Shown in pieces: positions 34,885 through 46,586 of a stretch of 64,000 nt of DNA (positions are counted from its first letter, which is position 1; each line of letters begins with the position of its first letter). The notes beneath the pieces are model-generated. The model saw only the letters and a program-made list of their open reading frames with translations. It searched no databases and had not been told where the DNA came from. Source of the DNA: Sipunculus nudus (lineage: Eukaryota > Annelida > Sipuncula > Golfingiida > Sipunculidae); assembly GCA_026874595.1 (NCBI GenBank), contig CM049322.1, forward strand, positions 41,634,340 to 41,698,339. The letters are read 5' to 3'. The position numbers and the translations under genes were made by a program.

Positions 34885-36167
34885 ACAGTACCCCTTACAA
34901 CGAGAGTTACTTACCTGGTCACAACAATGACGGGTTCATTCCCGATTATCAAAACGTGCCTTCCTCAAACACGCATGATAATGGTACCTCAATTGAAACA
35001 CTCCTACAGTGTATCCGAAAGAAGAATGGCCTAACTATAATCCACTTAAATGTAAGAAGTCTTCCTCCCAAGTTCGACGAATTAGTGCTCCTCTTAAAGG
35101 TTGGTTCGGTCCATGTAGTATGTCTCACTGAGACTTGGTTGGACGATAGTATCGCAACCCATGAAATCGAAATCCCGGGGTATACTCTCTACCGAAAAGA
35201 CCGAAATAGACATGGTGGAGGTGTTGCCATTTATGTACAAAGTTCCTTGCAATCTACCGTATGTCCTTTTATTTCTAATGATCATCTAGAAGTAATCTGG
35301 GTCCAAATTCAATGGAACAGACGTAACTCTCTGATCGGGTGTATATATAGACCGCCTCACTCTGACAAAAGTTATTTACAACTTCTCTTCGATAACATTA
35401 GCCTTGCTATGGCTAAACATGTTCATACAGTGATCATAGGCGATTTTAATATTGATTTTAATAACCCCAAAGGGTCTATAAATGTTGAGTTGGTGAATAT
35501 GGCCACATCATACAACCTTCATCAACTTATAACCTCCCCAACTCGAGTCACCGCAACCTCATCCAGTACGATAGATTTGATTTTTACAAATACACCCGGT
35601 ATTCACTCATCATCCAGCGTTATTCCGTGGTCACTTAGCGATCATTATATCATTTTTACCCGGCTCTCAGGAGGCAGTTGCCAAAAAGGATTCAAATTTG
35701 TGAGAGTTAGGTCCTTTAAGAAATTTGATCCCCTTTCCTTCAAGCGGTCCATTCAGTCATCATTAACATTTCACTGTCTTCCCGATGTAAATGATGTCAT
35801 CTCAGCCTGGAATCTATGGCGTGATGAATTTCTGACCATATGTAATAAACACGCACCTTTTAGAACGTTTAGAGTTAGAAATAATAGACACAATCCCTGG
35901 ATGTCACCTGATATCCAGCGTCTAATATATAACTGAGAACGCATTCGTAAATCTGCTGTGTCAAATAATGATCCACAGCTGTGGGCACAGTTCAGGCGGT
36001 TACGTAATCGGGTAACTTGCATGATCCGTCAACTGAAACGTTCCTATTATAGACACAAGGCACAGTCATCGAAAAATCTCCCAAGGAGATTTGGCAGTCT
36101 TTAAAACACGTGATCAATCCAGTTAGCCGGGGTCAAGATAGTCCAGATCTAACTGCGGATGACCTGA
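34881..36167 (+). pseudogene. CR1 ORF2: APE endonuclease and linker
   Basis: The frame starts at ATG 34881, overlapping the ORF1 stop. Endonuclease motifs in order: IIHLNVRSLPPKF, VVCLTETWLDD (catalytic Glu), RHGGGVAIYV, GCIYRPPHS, VIIGDFNIDF (Asp/Asn), STIDLIFTN and LSDHYIIFT (His). TGA at 35934-35936 interrupts the frame, which otherwise continues (ERIRKSAVS...). A shift near 36070 moves it to SPKEIWQSLKHVINP and DLTADDLNDFFASVGK, ahead of the RT. Confidence 0.88.
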
Positions 36168-37817
36168 ATGACTTCTTTGCCTCAGTTGGAAAAATATTTA
36201 ACCAAAGCATTTACCAAAGATGTTGTGCAGGACCAACCTGATTTTACTGATTCTCGGTTTTCAATCCCTCAAATGAGCCAACAGGATGTCGTGAAACTTC
36301 TAGTTGCATTTAAGAATAAACATGGAATTAATGTCCTTAATATGCCGGGGTTCTTACTTGGAGAGGCTGCGGTCATCTTAGTGCCATCGCTGACACATAT
36401 TCTTAACTTATCACTCAGTACAGGAATAGTTCCTCCTGACTGGAAGTGTGCAAGGGTGGTACCCATTTATAAGGGTAAAGGGAAACTTTCTGATACTAAC
36501 AATTACCGGCCAATTTCGATCACCAGCCATGTGATTAAAATCTTAGAGAAGCACATTAAACGTCATCTCCTTAATTACTTAAACCAAAAACGCTTGATAT
36601 CTCCTGAACAAACTGCCTTTCTTGCAAACAACTCTACCCAAACTGCATTACATAGAATAGTTGATAATTGGCTGGCAGTTATGAACTGCGGACGTGTAAA
36701 CTCCATATGCTTTCTCGACCTTAAAAAAGGTTTTGATTCCCTAAATCACGATATATTATTGGGTAAATTAAAACAGTATGGCGTAAATGGAAACTCGCAC
36801 ACCTGGTTTTATAATTATTTATACGACCGAAAGCAGTTTGTCTGCTTCAATAACTATAATTCTGAGGTGAAAACCATCGATACAGGTGTACCACAAGGCA
36901 CTGTACTTGGACCCATTCTTTTCCTACTATATCTTAATGACTTGCCTGATAATGTAACAGACGCAAAATGCTCGATTTATGCTGACGACATCACGCTATT
37001 CGCATGCAGACGGCATCGATCGCGAATCAAGTTACAGGCTGCTGTAGACCAAGTTACTAAATGGCTTAATAAAAACAAACTAATTGCAAACGCCACAAAA
37101 TCAGCTACTATGCTTGTGAGTTCCAAGCAACGCAAACAATCAAATTCATTACAACTAATTATCGATAAAGATATTGTCCCGAATGTCGATGAATTTTCTC
37201 ACCCTGGCTTGAATATTGACGCCACTCTCACATGGAAATCTCAAACTTCTACCGTTTTTAAAAAGCTATGTTGCAAAATTGGACTTTTACATCGGCTCAG
37301 CAAATTTCTACCACAGAAGTTTTTAGTCACTATATATCACGCCTTTGTTCAACCCTCAATAGATTATAGCCTAACAGTATGGGGCAGCTGTCCCAGCACA
37401 TTCCGTGCCGCAATCCAACGAATGCAGTGTCGTGCGGCTAGGATAATAACAAAAAATTACGACCCAACTCACAAAAGTTTAGATTTAGTGAAAGAAATAG
37501 GCTTAATGACAATTGAACAGCGATATTTGTACCTCCTATCTATTTTAACCTATAAATGCATAAATGATTTAGCCCCTTCATATTTATGTAAGAATTTTCA
37601 TATGGCGAAGGGCATTCATAATTATTGGACGCGGCTAACCGTAAACAAAAACTGTATCCTTCCGAAACCGCGTATTGAAGCCTTCAAGGCTACCTCTTTT
37701 TATGCAGGCAGTACTCTATGGAACTCCCTTCCTCGACACATTAAGTTTGCTTCTAATTTGCAGCATTTTAAAAAATTATCACGTTCGTACTTCTCCGATT
37801 TTACAATGATGTCATAA
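36168..37817 (+). pseudogene. CR1 ORF2: reverse transcriptase (549-codon open segment)
   Basis: The RT blocks are intact: NNYRPISITSHVIKILEK, EQTAFLANNSTQ, ICFLDLKKGFDSLNHDIL (first catalytic Asp; Gly where Ala is usual), DTGVPQGTVLGPILFLLY and SIYADDITLFA (catalytic YADD, near 36977). The C-terminal part contains YHAFVQPSIDYSLTVWG and the helical tail typical of CR1/jockey-type RTs. It ends at TAA 37815-37817. Confidence 0.92.
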
Positions 37818-38112
37818 TCTTATCACAGCACGAAATTGTTCTAGATGTAATCGTTGCTCTTACCGCTGTTAGTACCGTCCTTTTTATTAATTTTATGATA
37901 TTATCATTCCTTTGTAATGATTTTACAGTCTCATTATGTCTTTTATATTTCGCATTGTACATGTACTTTTATGTATTTTTATTATCATGTTCAATTGTTT
38001 ATAATATCTTGTATATCTTGGAAGAGGGCCCTGCTTATAACAGAAATCTTATTCTGGTACAGGCCACCCTTCACAATATTATAATAAATAAATAAATAAA
38101 TAAATAAATAAA

Positions 38113-38279
38113 TCCAGGATCTCCTGTTCATTACCCAACCCTTCCCCCGAAAATATAGTGTTCCTTTATGGGAAATATATCGGATTCACAATAAAATAGG
38201 ATTTTCGGTCCCTAAAGAAACAAGTCGAATATTTCTGAACTTGTTACATGATTTTCTTATTCATTTAAAGATTATAGGC
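38113..38279. repeat. Right half of the P2 block split by CR1
   Basis: This continues P2 after the retrotransposon tail: CCAGGATCTCCTGTTCATTA and ACCCAACCCTTCCCCCGAAA match P1 at 32554-32600. The 38221 word AAGTCGAATATTT matches 32219. Confidence 0.75.
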
Positions 38280-38480
38280 TATTTCACAACGGATGCGTCC
38301 GAACGAATATGACGCGAATGAATATTTCTGTCGTTCCGACTAAAATCCTGTCGCATCCGTAATTAAATTCACACCAGATCCGAACGATATTTTTTTGGTT
38401 TTCGACCGAGGAATATTCGTCTCCGAAGTTCGTATTAGACAGCTATATGAGCAATATATCGGATGCCCTTCAGTCACACT
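38280..38480. repeat. Repeat R, copy 2
   Basis: This is a direct copy of 31968-32190 (ATGCGTCCGAACGAATATGA, AGCTATATGAGCAATATAT...). The copies differ by scattered substitutions. Confidence 0.75.
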
Positions 38481-38999
38481 GGACAGCATAAAGACTTCCG
38501 AATCCCACATCAGAAGCTACAAACAGTGTACCTTTGATCCCTCTGGTCAGGTAATTAATCAAATGGTAGTCCTACTTTTGATTTGAATGATTTTATTTAC
38601 ATGTCTTCTCTCCTTTTTTTCGTCCCCCATTCACTTTCTATTTTTTTGTATATTTTTTTCTTCTACCTACCTTCCATTCTATTTCCCCTCTTTCCCCCAA
38701 TCTATCTTTCTTTCATTTAAGGTCTTTATTTTTTTATTAATATATTAATTTATTCCAGCATTCATTCATTCATATTAGTCTATATAAAATATAGTGAGAA
38801 CGGTTAAATCATATTTTAGAGTGTAATTTGTAACACCTGATATCCCGCGGGTAAGTATTTCTCTTGTTGATAATGGATTTGCTCAATACCACCAAAGCAC
38901 TGTGACATTCAGGATAATGTTTTTACAGCACTAACCTCATTGGTGGGTTGACAAAGACGGCAATGGACTTTTGATCCTTAATCAATTAACAAACGCATG

Positions 39000-39052
<53 letters not shown>

Positions 39053-39967
39053 AGAGAGTGGAATTTTCTTTTGAGGTGTGGGGATGGCCTCATATTGTAT
39101 CCACATAAAATATTTTATTCAGTACATGGTATATTGTGCAGTTAATTAAAAAGACACGAGAATCGTCGAAAGATGCTATGTTCATTTGTAAATAGGATAA
39201 CAAAAAAAAAGATGACGATTAAATCTGATTATTTACAGTAAATAGTGACTTCTTCCATTAAAATCCAACAAACCTTAGGATGACGTTATGATATCGCATT
39301 CATTTTATGCAAGTTAGGGTATATAGAAAGAAAGAAAGAAGAAAGAAAGTTTATTATTGTGACATGGACACACATACAGTATCCGAATACAATAAACATA
39401 AATAATTGGTACCCAGCCCTCAAGGGCTTATATGTCACCATACTGATTGAAACATATTGAAAACAATTAATGTGCAATGTGGGGCAACACTATTGGTTAT
39501 ATATAACCTGCGAATGGACTGTCCATATGTCTGATAATAGTTTACATTCATGTGTCATAAGATATAAGAATTTACTTGGGTCACCTAAAGATGCAAAGTT
39601 AGGACATGTTACCTATATGTTTTAATACAATACATTACGTCTCTTTGACAACATAGAGTCGTTACATTCACATACAACATGGAATTCGTTTTCTATTTTA
39701 TTTAATTCGCAAATTTTACAAATACATTCTCCTGGTCTGGATTTTCTCAATCTACCTGTTTGTGGATCCCTTATGTTCTTAAATCGACCTGTTTCAATAT
39801 TAAGTGGAAGTATACCAAATCATAATTGTGCCATTCCCGAGCGGCATCGACGCGTCATGTAAGCATTCAAATACTCTCCAGTCCTAATCAAATTGTAAAA
39901 AGTACAAACGTTCGTAGTTTAGGCTTATTTCTATATTTTTCAATGCAAACTTTATCGCAGCTCATAA
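38481..39967. other. Non-coding with microsatellites
   Basis: A (GA)n array at about 39002-39056 and an AAAG-rich run near 39328-39350. No gene is recognised. Confidence 0.5.
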
Positions 39968-40730
39968 TCCTTTAAATGAGCTCATTAACAAGCCGCAACA
40001 CTTTCCCTTTGATGTTCGGAGACCAAACCCGGCGGGGTTTTCCGGGTCATTTAAGCCATAGTGGTGAGTGGTTTCCTGTTAATCATCAACGCATCAGTGT
40101 CAATAAGATCATATTTTACATAATCCTTTTTTTAAGTCAAATATATGGCAAATAGATGGCATAAATAAAATCACATATCATATTAGACCACATTAGAAAC
40201 GATAACAACACCAGTAATTTACACATATCACGTTTGTACATCAACATGTTGTATCACCTTCGAATGCCGGACGATATGACACAATAAATATCGCCGATTA
40301 TATATATATATATACATAACTTTTATTTATATGACAGTTCATTGTTAGTGTTTCTTAAATAACGGAGACGAATAAATAATAATAATATTCAATGTTCATA
40401 AATGTTACTGACAGATAACGCGACATGGTGATCGGCCGCACGTGTCGTGACCGCACATTGTCGCTCAAAATGGAAAGGGTTTCTTGGCTCGTACAGGCCT
40501 ATTGTTGCAGAAATATACCGCATTTGATAAACAATGAAGTGGCCGTGTGATACAGATACACACTTACTATAAACAAAACGTAATTTGACTCCATATGACT
40601 TAATATAACTATGTTGCGCATTTGGCATGAGGCGCAACTGGAATGTGGCGCATATGACAGTTGCGCATCTGTCAGTAGCGTAACTGACAGGTGCGCATTT
40701 GGGAATGGCGCATCTAGCATGGAATCGTTT
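39968..40730. repeat. ~740-bp interspersed repeat, copy 2 (inverted)
   Basis: Reverse complement of 29737-30460. It ends at its outer edge with the same cluster of GCGCA/GGCGC words (40615-40715). Confidence 0.85.
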
Positions 40731-41775
40731 CTGTTTCTTCCCCCCGTAAAAAAAGTTTTTATTTTCGTCGTAAGCATTTGCCTTCTGGTGGTTTTACATG
40801 GCTCCCTATTTATCGCCATATTGCGCCTAGCCATGGCCGTGCTCTCATGTGAAAGTTCTTGTAAATGTAATCAATTCTCGATAGAATTATTAGGATCAAA
40901 TGGAAGAAAAATATTACATGTTATTACAGACAATTAACTGTAGTTAACAAAAGGTGGGCCACAATAAGTGTACTTCATTGTCATGTTCAGCAGACAATGT
41001 ACTTTCACACCACATTGCTGGGGAAAAATTATTTTAATTAATAATATCCTTTCTATATTCACGAAACTACAATATTCCCAGCTCAAGTCAACAGTAATTA
41101 ATTTTTGACTGATTGCAGAACCAATTTACATAGCATCAATAGCATCAGCATAAGCTAAAGTTGCTCATTTTCTTTCATGCATAGTCTTTCTGATAATACC
41201 TCTTTACTTTAAATTTCCATAACCTATGTAAATCATTTTTTAATACTAAAGAGAAGTCTAACAAATTAACATTTTAACTTTTTTTACTTTATTTTCGAAA
41301 ATACAATGAAACATGCAATACCAGTACAGTCATGTGAACACACCTTCCGTTCGTTCCTGCGAACAATATCTCTTTATAGGGCAAGTAAACATTCATGTAA
41401 GGCAAGTAAAAGCTAGATATTACTTTTATCAGTTAATGTCGTACCATGCATGCCCCGCATTGACCTTCTCCGCTTGCTTCGCCAATGTCAGTAAATTGAG
41501 TCGACACTCGAATTTGTCTTGCTATAAACCTCTCTCTCTCTATATATATAAATAGTTACTATTTTTTTATGATTTACCTTCATGGTAAAAAAAAAAACAG
41601 GGAGAAAGTACATCTATCAAGCTAATGATGTACCCTTCAGACAGGAACAATTATGGATATATCTCAAAGTTCGTGACAACACTGAATGTGACAGCCATTA
41701 ACTCCAAATGGTGGGCACCTCTGTAATATGGGCAGATTGGCACAGTCCCAAGAGTGCATATATTATAAAGGTTCG

Positions 41776-41778
<3 letters not shown>
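40731..41778. other. Non-coding
   Basis: Contains a fragment of the GGGCACCTCTGTAA family at 41700-41755. Nothing else is recognised. Confidence 0.4.

Positions 41779-41839
<61 letters not shown>
41779..41839. repeat. (TA)n microsatellite
   Basis: About 60 bp of TA dinucleotides. Confidence 0.96.
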
Positions 41840-41842
<3 letters not shown>

Positions 41843-42190
41843 GAATATATACGCTTTTTCAAAGGTGTCTTAAAGATCTAAATTGTCATTTCACTTTCTC
41901 GTCTATTCGGAAATTCGAAATTCTCAAAAATTAAAGCCAATCGAGATTTGTGAGACACTGTATGGTGTTAACGAAACAGCTACGTAAAACACGGGGCATT
42001 CAGTCGTCATGTGTCTTTTAATGTTTTGAAAAAAAAATATAAAGGAAACCTATGTCTTAAATATTCCGATCACAGATAGTGAACATTTATTCACAAGAGA
42101 CATCACTCCGAGATCTATGGATAATTTCAAATTAAAATGCGGCTATATCAAACCACTTCCGGGATAAAATCATACATGCATTTTATGAAT
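41840..42190. other. Non-coding
   Basis: Nothing recognised. Confidence 0.35.
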
Positions 42191-43110
42191 ATATGGTTGT
42201 AGGTGGCGTCACCTGTCTTGTTATGAGAATGCTATACAAGATGGACACATGCCAAAATCGAGATCGGTATATCGAATGACGCCTGAGATATGTGTATATA
42301 AAAATAAACACAGACATATATTTGGGGGCCAGATAAAACATATTGTAGGCGGCGGCAGCAGTCTTGTAAAAAAGTAAACCATTCCAAGCCTAAGGTTATG
42401 CAAAATTACATATTGATAAAACATAACACTCCTTAGTTAAATTACTGAATGTGCTGTAGGTAGCGCCACAAGTCGTTGTACGAGGAATTTACAAAAGGTT
42501 GATCTACACGCACAATTTCAGGCCGATATGCCTTACCATTCCTGAGACAGGTTTGACTTTTACTTAAAACATATGCACAGATAAAGAGCTTAAAAAACAG
42601 CAGTCTTAGATACAAGAAGAGAGCTATGGGTATGCACATTTTCAGGCTGATACATAAACCACTGAACCACTCCTTCGATAAATACCCGAATTTATTCAAT
42701 AAATACGTGACTGTACAACCTGTCTTGTTATGTGGAATCTACCCAAGATGGATGAACATGCAAAATTACAGGCCGATACACAGAGCCACTCCTGAGAAAA
42801 GGGAATAAATGTATTCTTCGAAAATGACACGGTAGGTGGCGGGACATGTATGGTATACGACATCTATAGACGAGGCAAAATTTTAGTCTGACACATGCAT
42901 CCACACCTGAGATTTGTGAAGTTTTCACCAACACAGATTTATGGATCAACGCTTCGCATAAAGTATTGTAGGTGGCGCTACAAAACAAATCAAAGAATAA
43001 AAATCTAAGGAGATGCACAATTTTAGGCGGTTTCGTCAAAACACTCCTAAGATATTTGCATTGATGTATTATACAACTACGTGATTATAGGTAGCGCCAC
43101 CTGTCATATT
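42190..43110 (-). repeat. GGTGGCGCCACC minisatellite array, array 1 (minus orientation)
   Basis: About six degenerate units of roughly 130-150 bp are present. Each has TAGGTGGCG(C/T)CAC or TAGGTAGCGCCAC, followed by words such as ATGCACATTTTCAGGC and CACTCC(T)GAGA. They match, in reverse orientation, the arrays in introns 10 and 12 of the lectin-NLR gene. Confidence 0.75.
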
Positions 43111-43381
43111 TACGAGGAAGCTCCCCAAGACTCCCCGTTATTTCTTGTTATGAGGTTTCTTGAGAGACGAATTTTGGAAATTAGAGGTTCTACTGTAACG
43201 TATTAACATGTATTGCATACGTGTCTATACACTGCTCTATTGTTAACTGCCAATGACAATGCTGCCAATTAATTACCACAAGGTGCGTTTTCTTTTTGAA
43301 AGTGGGGCACGCAATCCAATGGAATAATCAGTCAATCATAACTTTTCAGCACTTCAATATGTGATTGAAATTCTAAATTAT
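43111..43381. other. Short non-coding stretch
   Basis: Nothing recognised. Confidence 0.35.
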
Positions 43382-44918
43382 TCTCGGAGATATCCGCCTC
43401 TATATTTTAACGCTGGGTTAACTAAGTACTGAGTATATGTGCAGAAACTCAAGTCCAATTTAGAAAGGTGCACTCGTTTGTGAGTGAAAAAACCTTCCAA
43501 CCAAATACTTTTTCGCACTGCTTTCCAATCAAGCCTGGGGAGCGCTCAACTCGGTGTAGACTGACCTGAAAAAACACATTCCTCGGCTGCGATTCAAATT
43601 CATTATCGTCAGACTTTCATGATCGTGTTCTTCTTACAGCAGCCGTTGTTTGTCTTAATTCTGATAATTTCAGATTTATAAAAAATGAGTTTCAGTGGAT
43701 AATAAGAAGCACATCTTTAAAGTATACATGTTTCCCCATCGTGAGGAGAGATTATCAATTGGACCACTCGAGTTCTTCTCCCAAATCCGAACGGTTACCA
43801 ACCAATTGATGGCGTAAGGCCCTGAACTTGCAATAAAATGCATCATAATTGCTCCATACCCACACACACACACATATGTGTTTATCATATGTACGAGTAC
43901 CAACATCCTATTTCTGACATGTATAAGCGACAAATATAAAGCTATAATGACCAGTATTACGCATCACCACTCATAAAGAATGACATATGTTCTTTAGTTG
44001 GGTACATACATAAAACAACTATCATCTTGACTTAGGCATTATATCTGGTGGCCTGATAGTACACGATTAATTGCAGCTAAAATTGATCAGTGTTGTCATA
44101 CACTGATCACGTGATAAGTGTATGTGCATATCAATGGACATTGCTTTTTTTGCTCTATATTTGTCGCCCATATCATGTTGCCTTAACTACGTTTTCGGAC
44201 CACCCCTCCTCGGACTTTAAATTACGAATACGTCACTGACATAAAGACATATGTACTCTTTTTGGGTACACGTTTGAAACCACTATCTCCTTGACTTATA
44301 TGTAGTACCTTGTGGCGTGGTAGCACGATGATTAATTGCACCTTAAATAAATGGATTCCGTCTTATCACACTTATCCACTTAATAAATCTCGGAGATATC
44401 CGCCTCTGTATTTTAACGCTGGCTTAACTAAGTTCTGAGTACATCTGCAGAAATTCAATTCCAGTTTAGAAAGGTGCACTGGTTTGAAAGTGAATCAACC
44501 TTCCGATCATATACTTATTCGAAATTCCTTCCAATTAAGCCTGGAGAACGCTCAACTCTGAGAAGGCCCATTTAAAAAAAAACACATCCCTCGGCTGAGA
44601 TTCGATCTCATGCTCTCCAGACTTTCATCAACGTTTTCATCTTGCAGCAGCTGGCATTTGCCTTGATTCGAATAATTTCAGATTTATGAAAATGAGCTTC
44701 AATGAATGATGAGAAGCACATGTTTTATATATCAGTTTTCCCATCGTGAGGAGAGAATATGAATGGAACCACTATTGTTCTTCTCCCAAATCCAAGCGGC
44801 TACCTACCAATCGATGGCAAAAGGTTAGATGACCTGAATCTTGCAATAAAATGCATCAGATTGCACCCATACCCACACACACATGTGTATATCATATATA
44901 TGTATGAGTACCCACATC

Positions 44919-44985
<67 letters not shown>

Positions 44986-45480
44986 CGACATATATAAGCG
45001 ACAGATATAAAACTATAATGACAAGCATTACGCTTCACCAATCTTAAAAAGGACATATGTTCTCTAGTTAGGTACATGTATAAACAACTATCACCTTGAC
45101 TTACGCGTTATACCTGGTGGCGTCATAGTACACAGGTTAATTGCAGCTAAAATTGATCAATCTTGTTAAACATTGATCATGTGATAAGTGGATGTGTTTA
45201 GCAATGGACCTTGCTTTCTTTGCTCTATATTTGTCGCTAATATTATATTGCCGTAACTACTTTTCGGACCACCCTACCTCCGACGTCAAATTGTGAATAC
45301 GTCACTGACGAGTATTGCATATCACCACTCATAAAGAAAGACATATGTACTCTATTTGGGTACAGGTTTGAAATACCTATCACCTTGACTTATTCGTTGT
45401 ACCTAGTGGAGTGATAGCACGACGATTAATTGCATCTAAAATAAAGGGAATCAGTCTTATCACACGTTTCCACGTGATCA
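43382..45480 (+). repeat. Tandem duplication of the lectin-NLR upstream region
   Basis: Two ~1.0-kb units, starting TCTCGGAGATATCCGCCTCT at 43382 and 44388, are followed by a partial third unit that merges into the gene's own promoter. Nested inside is a ~300-bp module (GACATATGT[T/A]CT...GGGTACA...GATTAATTGCA) found at about 43975, 44245, 45050 and 45340. Each 1-kb unit contains a copy of the sequence that, in front of exon 1, acts as the presumed core promoter (about 44150-44190 and 45225-45260). Confidence 0.8.
44921..44982. repeat. (TA)n microsatellite
   Basis: TA array of about 60 bp with one CA interruption, inside the second upstream unit. Confidence 0.94.
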
Positions 45481-45504
45481 ATTGGCGTGTTTCCCATAAG
45501 CATT

Positions 45505-45545
45505 GCTTACTTTTATATTTATCGCTCGTACCATGCTTCAGTAAC
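45505..45545 (+). promoter_or_regulatory. Presumed core promoter of the lectin-NLR gene
   Basis: A TATA-like TTTTATATTTA at about 45511-45521 sits 25-28 bases before an initiator-like TTCAGT at 45537-45542. Exon 1's ATG follows at 45571 in a strong context (AAGAAGCATGG). An E-box CACGTG lies just upstream (about 45471). Degenerate copies of this segment occur in the upstream duplicated units. It is inferred from sequence only. Confidence 0.45.
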
Positions 45546-45570
45546 TTCTCTCAAGACATCGAGAAGAAGC

Positions 45571-45637
45571 ATGGCTTTTCTCCCGAGGATCATCTTCTTG
45601 TTTGTGCTTGCTGCCGACTTTGCCAACCCGCGTAATG
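45571..45637 (+). CDS. Exon 1: signal peptide
   Basis: Encodes MAFLPRIIFLFVLAADFANP and then RN. This is a short N-region with Arg, a hydrophobic core, and a likely cleavage after Ala-Asp/Ala, so the product enters the secretory pathway. The exon ends AATG|GTAGGA in phase 1, the usual junction for extracellular domain modules. Confidence 0.8.
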
Positions 45638-46518
45638 GTAGGATTTATATTGTTATTTGTATCACCAACAGAATAACAAATAATAAGCCCTAATATATGT
45701 CGGAGGTAAGGAATAAAAGTAAGATGTACTGTCTGGGAGATGTGTCCGCCCTGTCATATTGCTTACATGTTACATGGTCGCTTTCACAGTAATACAGGCT
45801 TGAAAGTATAGTATAATTGAAACCACTAGAACCGGAGTAACAATGCCCCAATTATTATGCAGTTCCTAAACAGCGGTCAACGTAATTTTAACATAAATCA
45901 GCACACTAGGTTGTCGGCAAAACTGCTTAAAGAAAGTAACACTAACATTTTGAAACCTCATATCTGTGTACGACCTGTATTGTTGGTATGTTCACAATAC
46001 AAACGGCTCCCTTCATCGTCCATTTGCTGTCATTATTTTGTAAATTTTAGAATTACCCATGCTCTTAAAAAGGGGTTTTAGAGGATCTGATATTTACTCT
46101 AGTGGCATATGCATCAATTTTATCTATAACATAGATATGTTGCCGATTGAACAGTACTTTTTTTCTAAAATATCTTCATAATTAAATATCTAATAAAAAC
46201 ATATTTTAATGTAACGCATTGTAAAAATGAAGTGTTATTTTAAATGTAATATCCTGTAAATTATATTATAATAACAACATTAAAAATAACCAAACAAACT
46301 ACCAATGATCAGAATATTGCAAAATGTATTTTGATATAGTATAGGGTATCCAAAATTGTAACTGTACAGGAACTGTTTACACAGGAATTACAAATTCGAA
46401 TATAACTCTACCAACTCTACCAAGGTATCTGAGTGAATTAACTTTACTCTTAACAATAGAAAAACTATAGGTTTTGATTTACCTTTTAAAATATCACCGA
46501 ACATTTATTTTTCTCTGG

Positions 46519-46586
<68 letters not shown>

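Larger units (their letters stand above)
32940..38112 (+). mobile_element. Full-length CR1-type non-LTR retrotransposon, recently inserted
   Basis: The ~5.17-kb element has clean boundaries set by comparison with the uninterrupted P1 block. It encodes ORF1 (PHD-like zinc finger + SGNH/esterase domain) and ORF2 (APE endonuclease + RT), and ends in a short-period tail (ATAAATAAATAA...), typical of CR1/L2 elements. There is no long target duplication, also typical. The 3' UTR follows the RT stop at 37817. Defects are few: two nonsense codons and a handful of 1-base shifts. This indicates a fairly young but dead copy. Confidence 0.92.

Noticed and set aside
29737-40730. Polinton/Maverick or virus-like element suggested by long inverted repeats
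   Set aside because: No integrase, DNA polymerase B, packaging ATPase or capsid frames were seen inside. The only large frames belong to the CR1 element.
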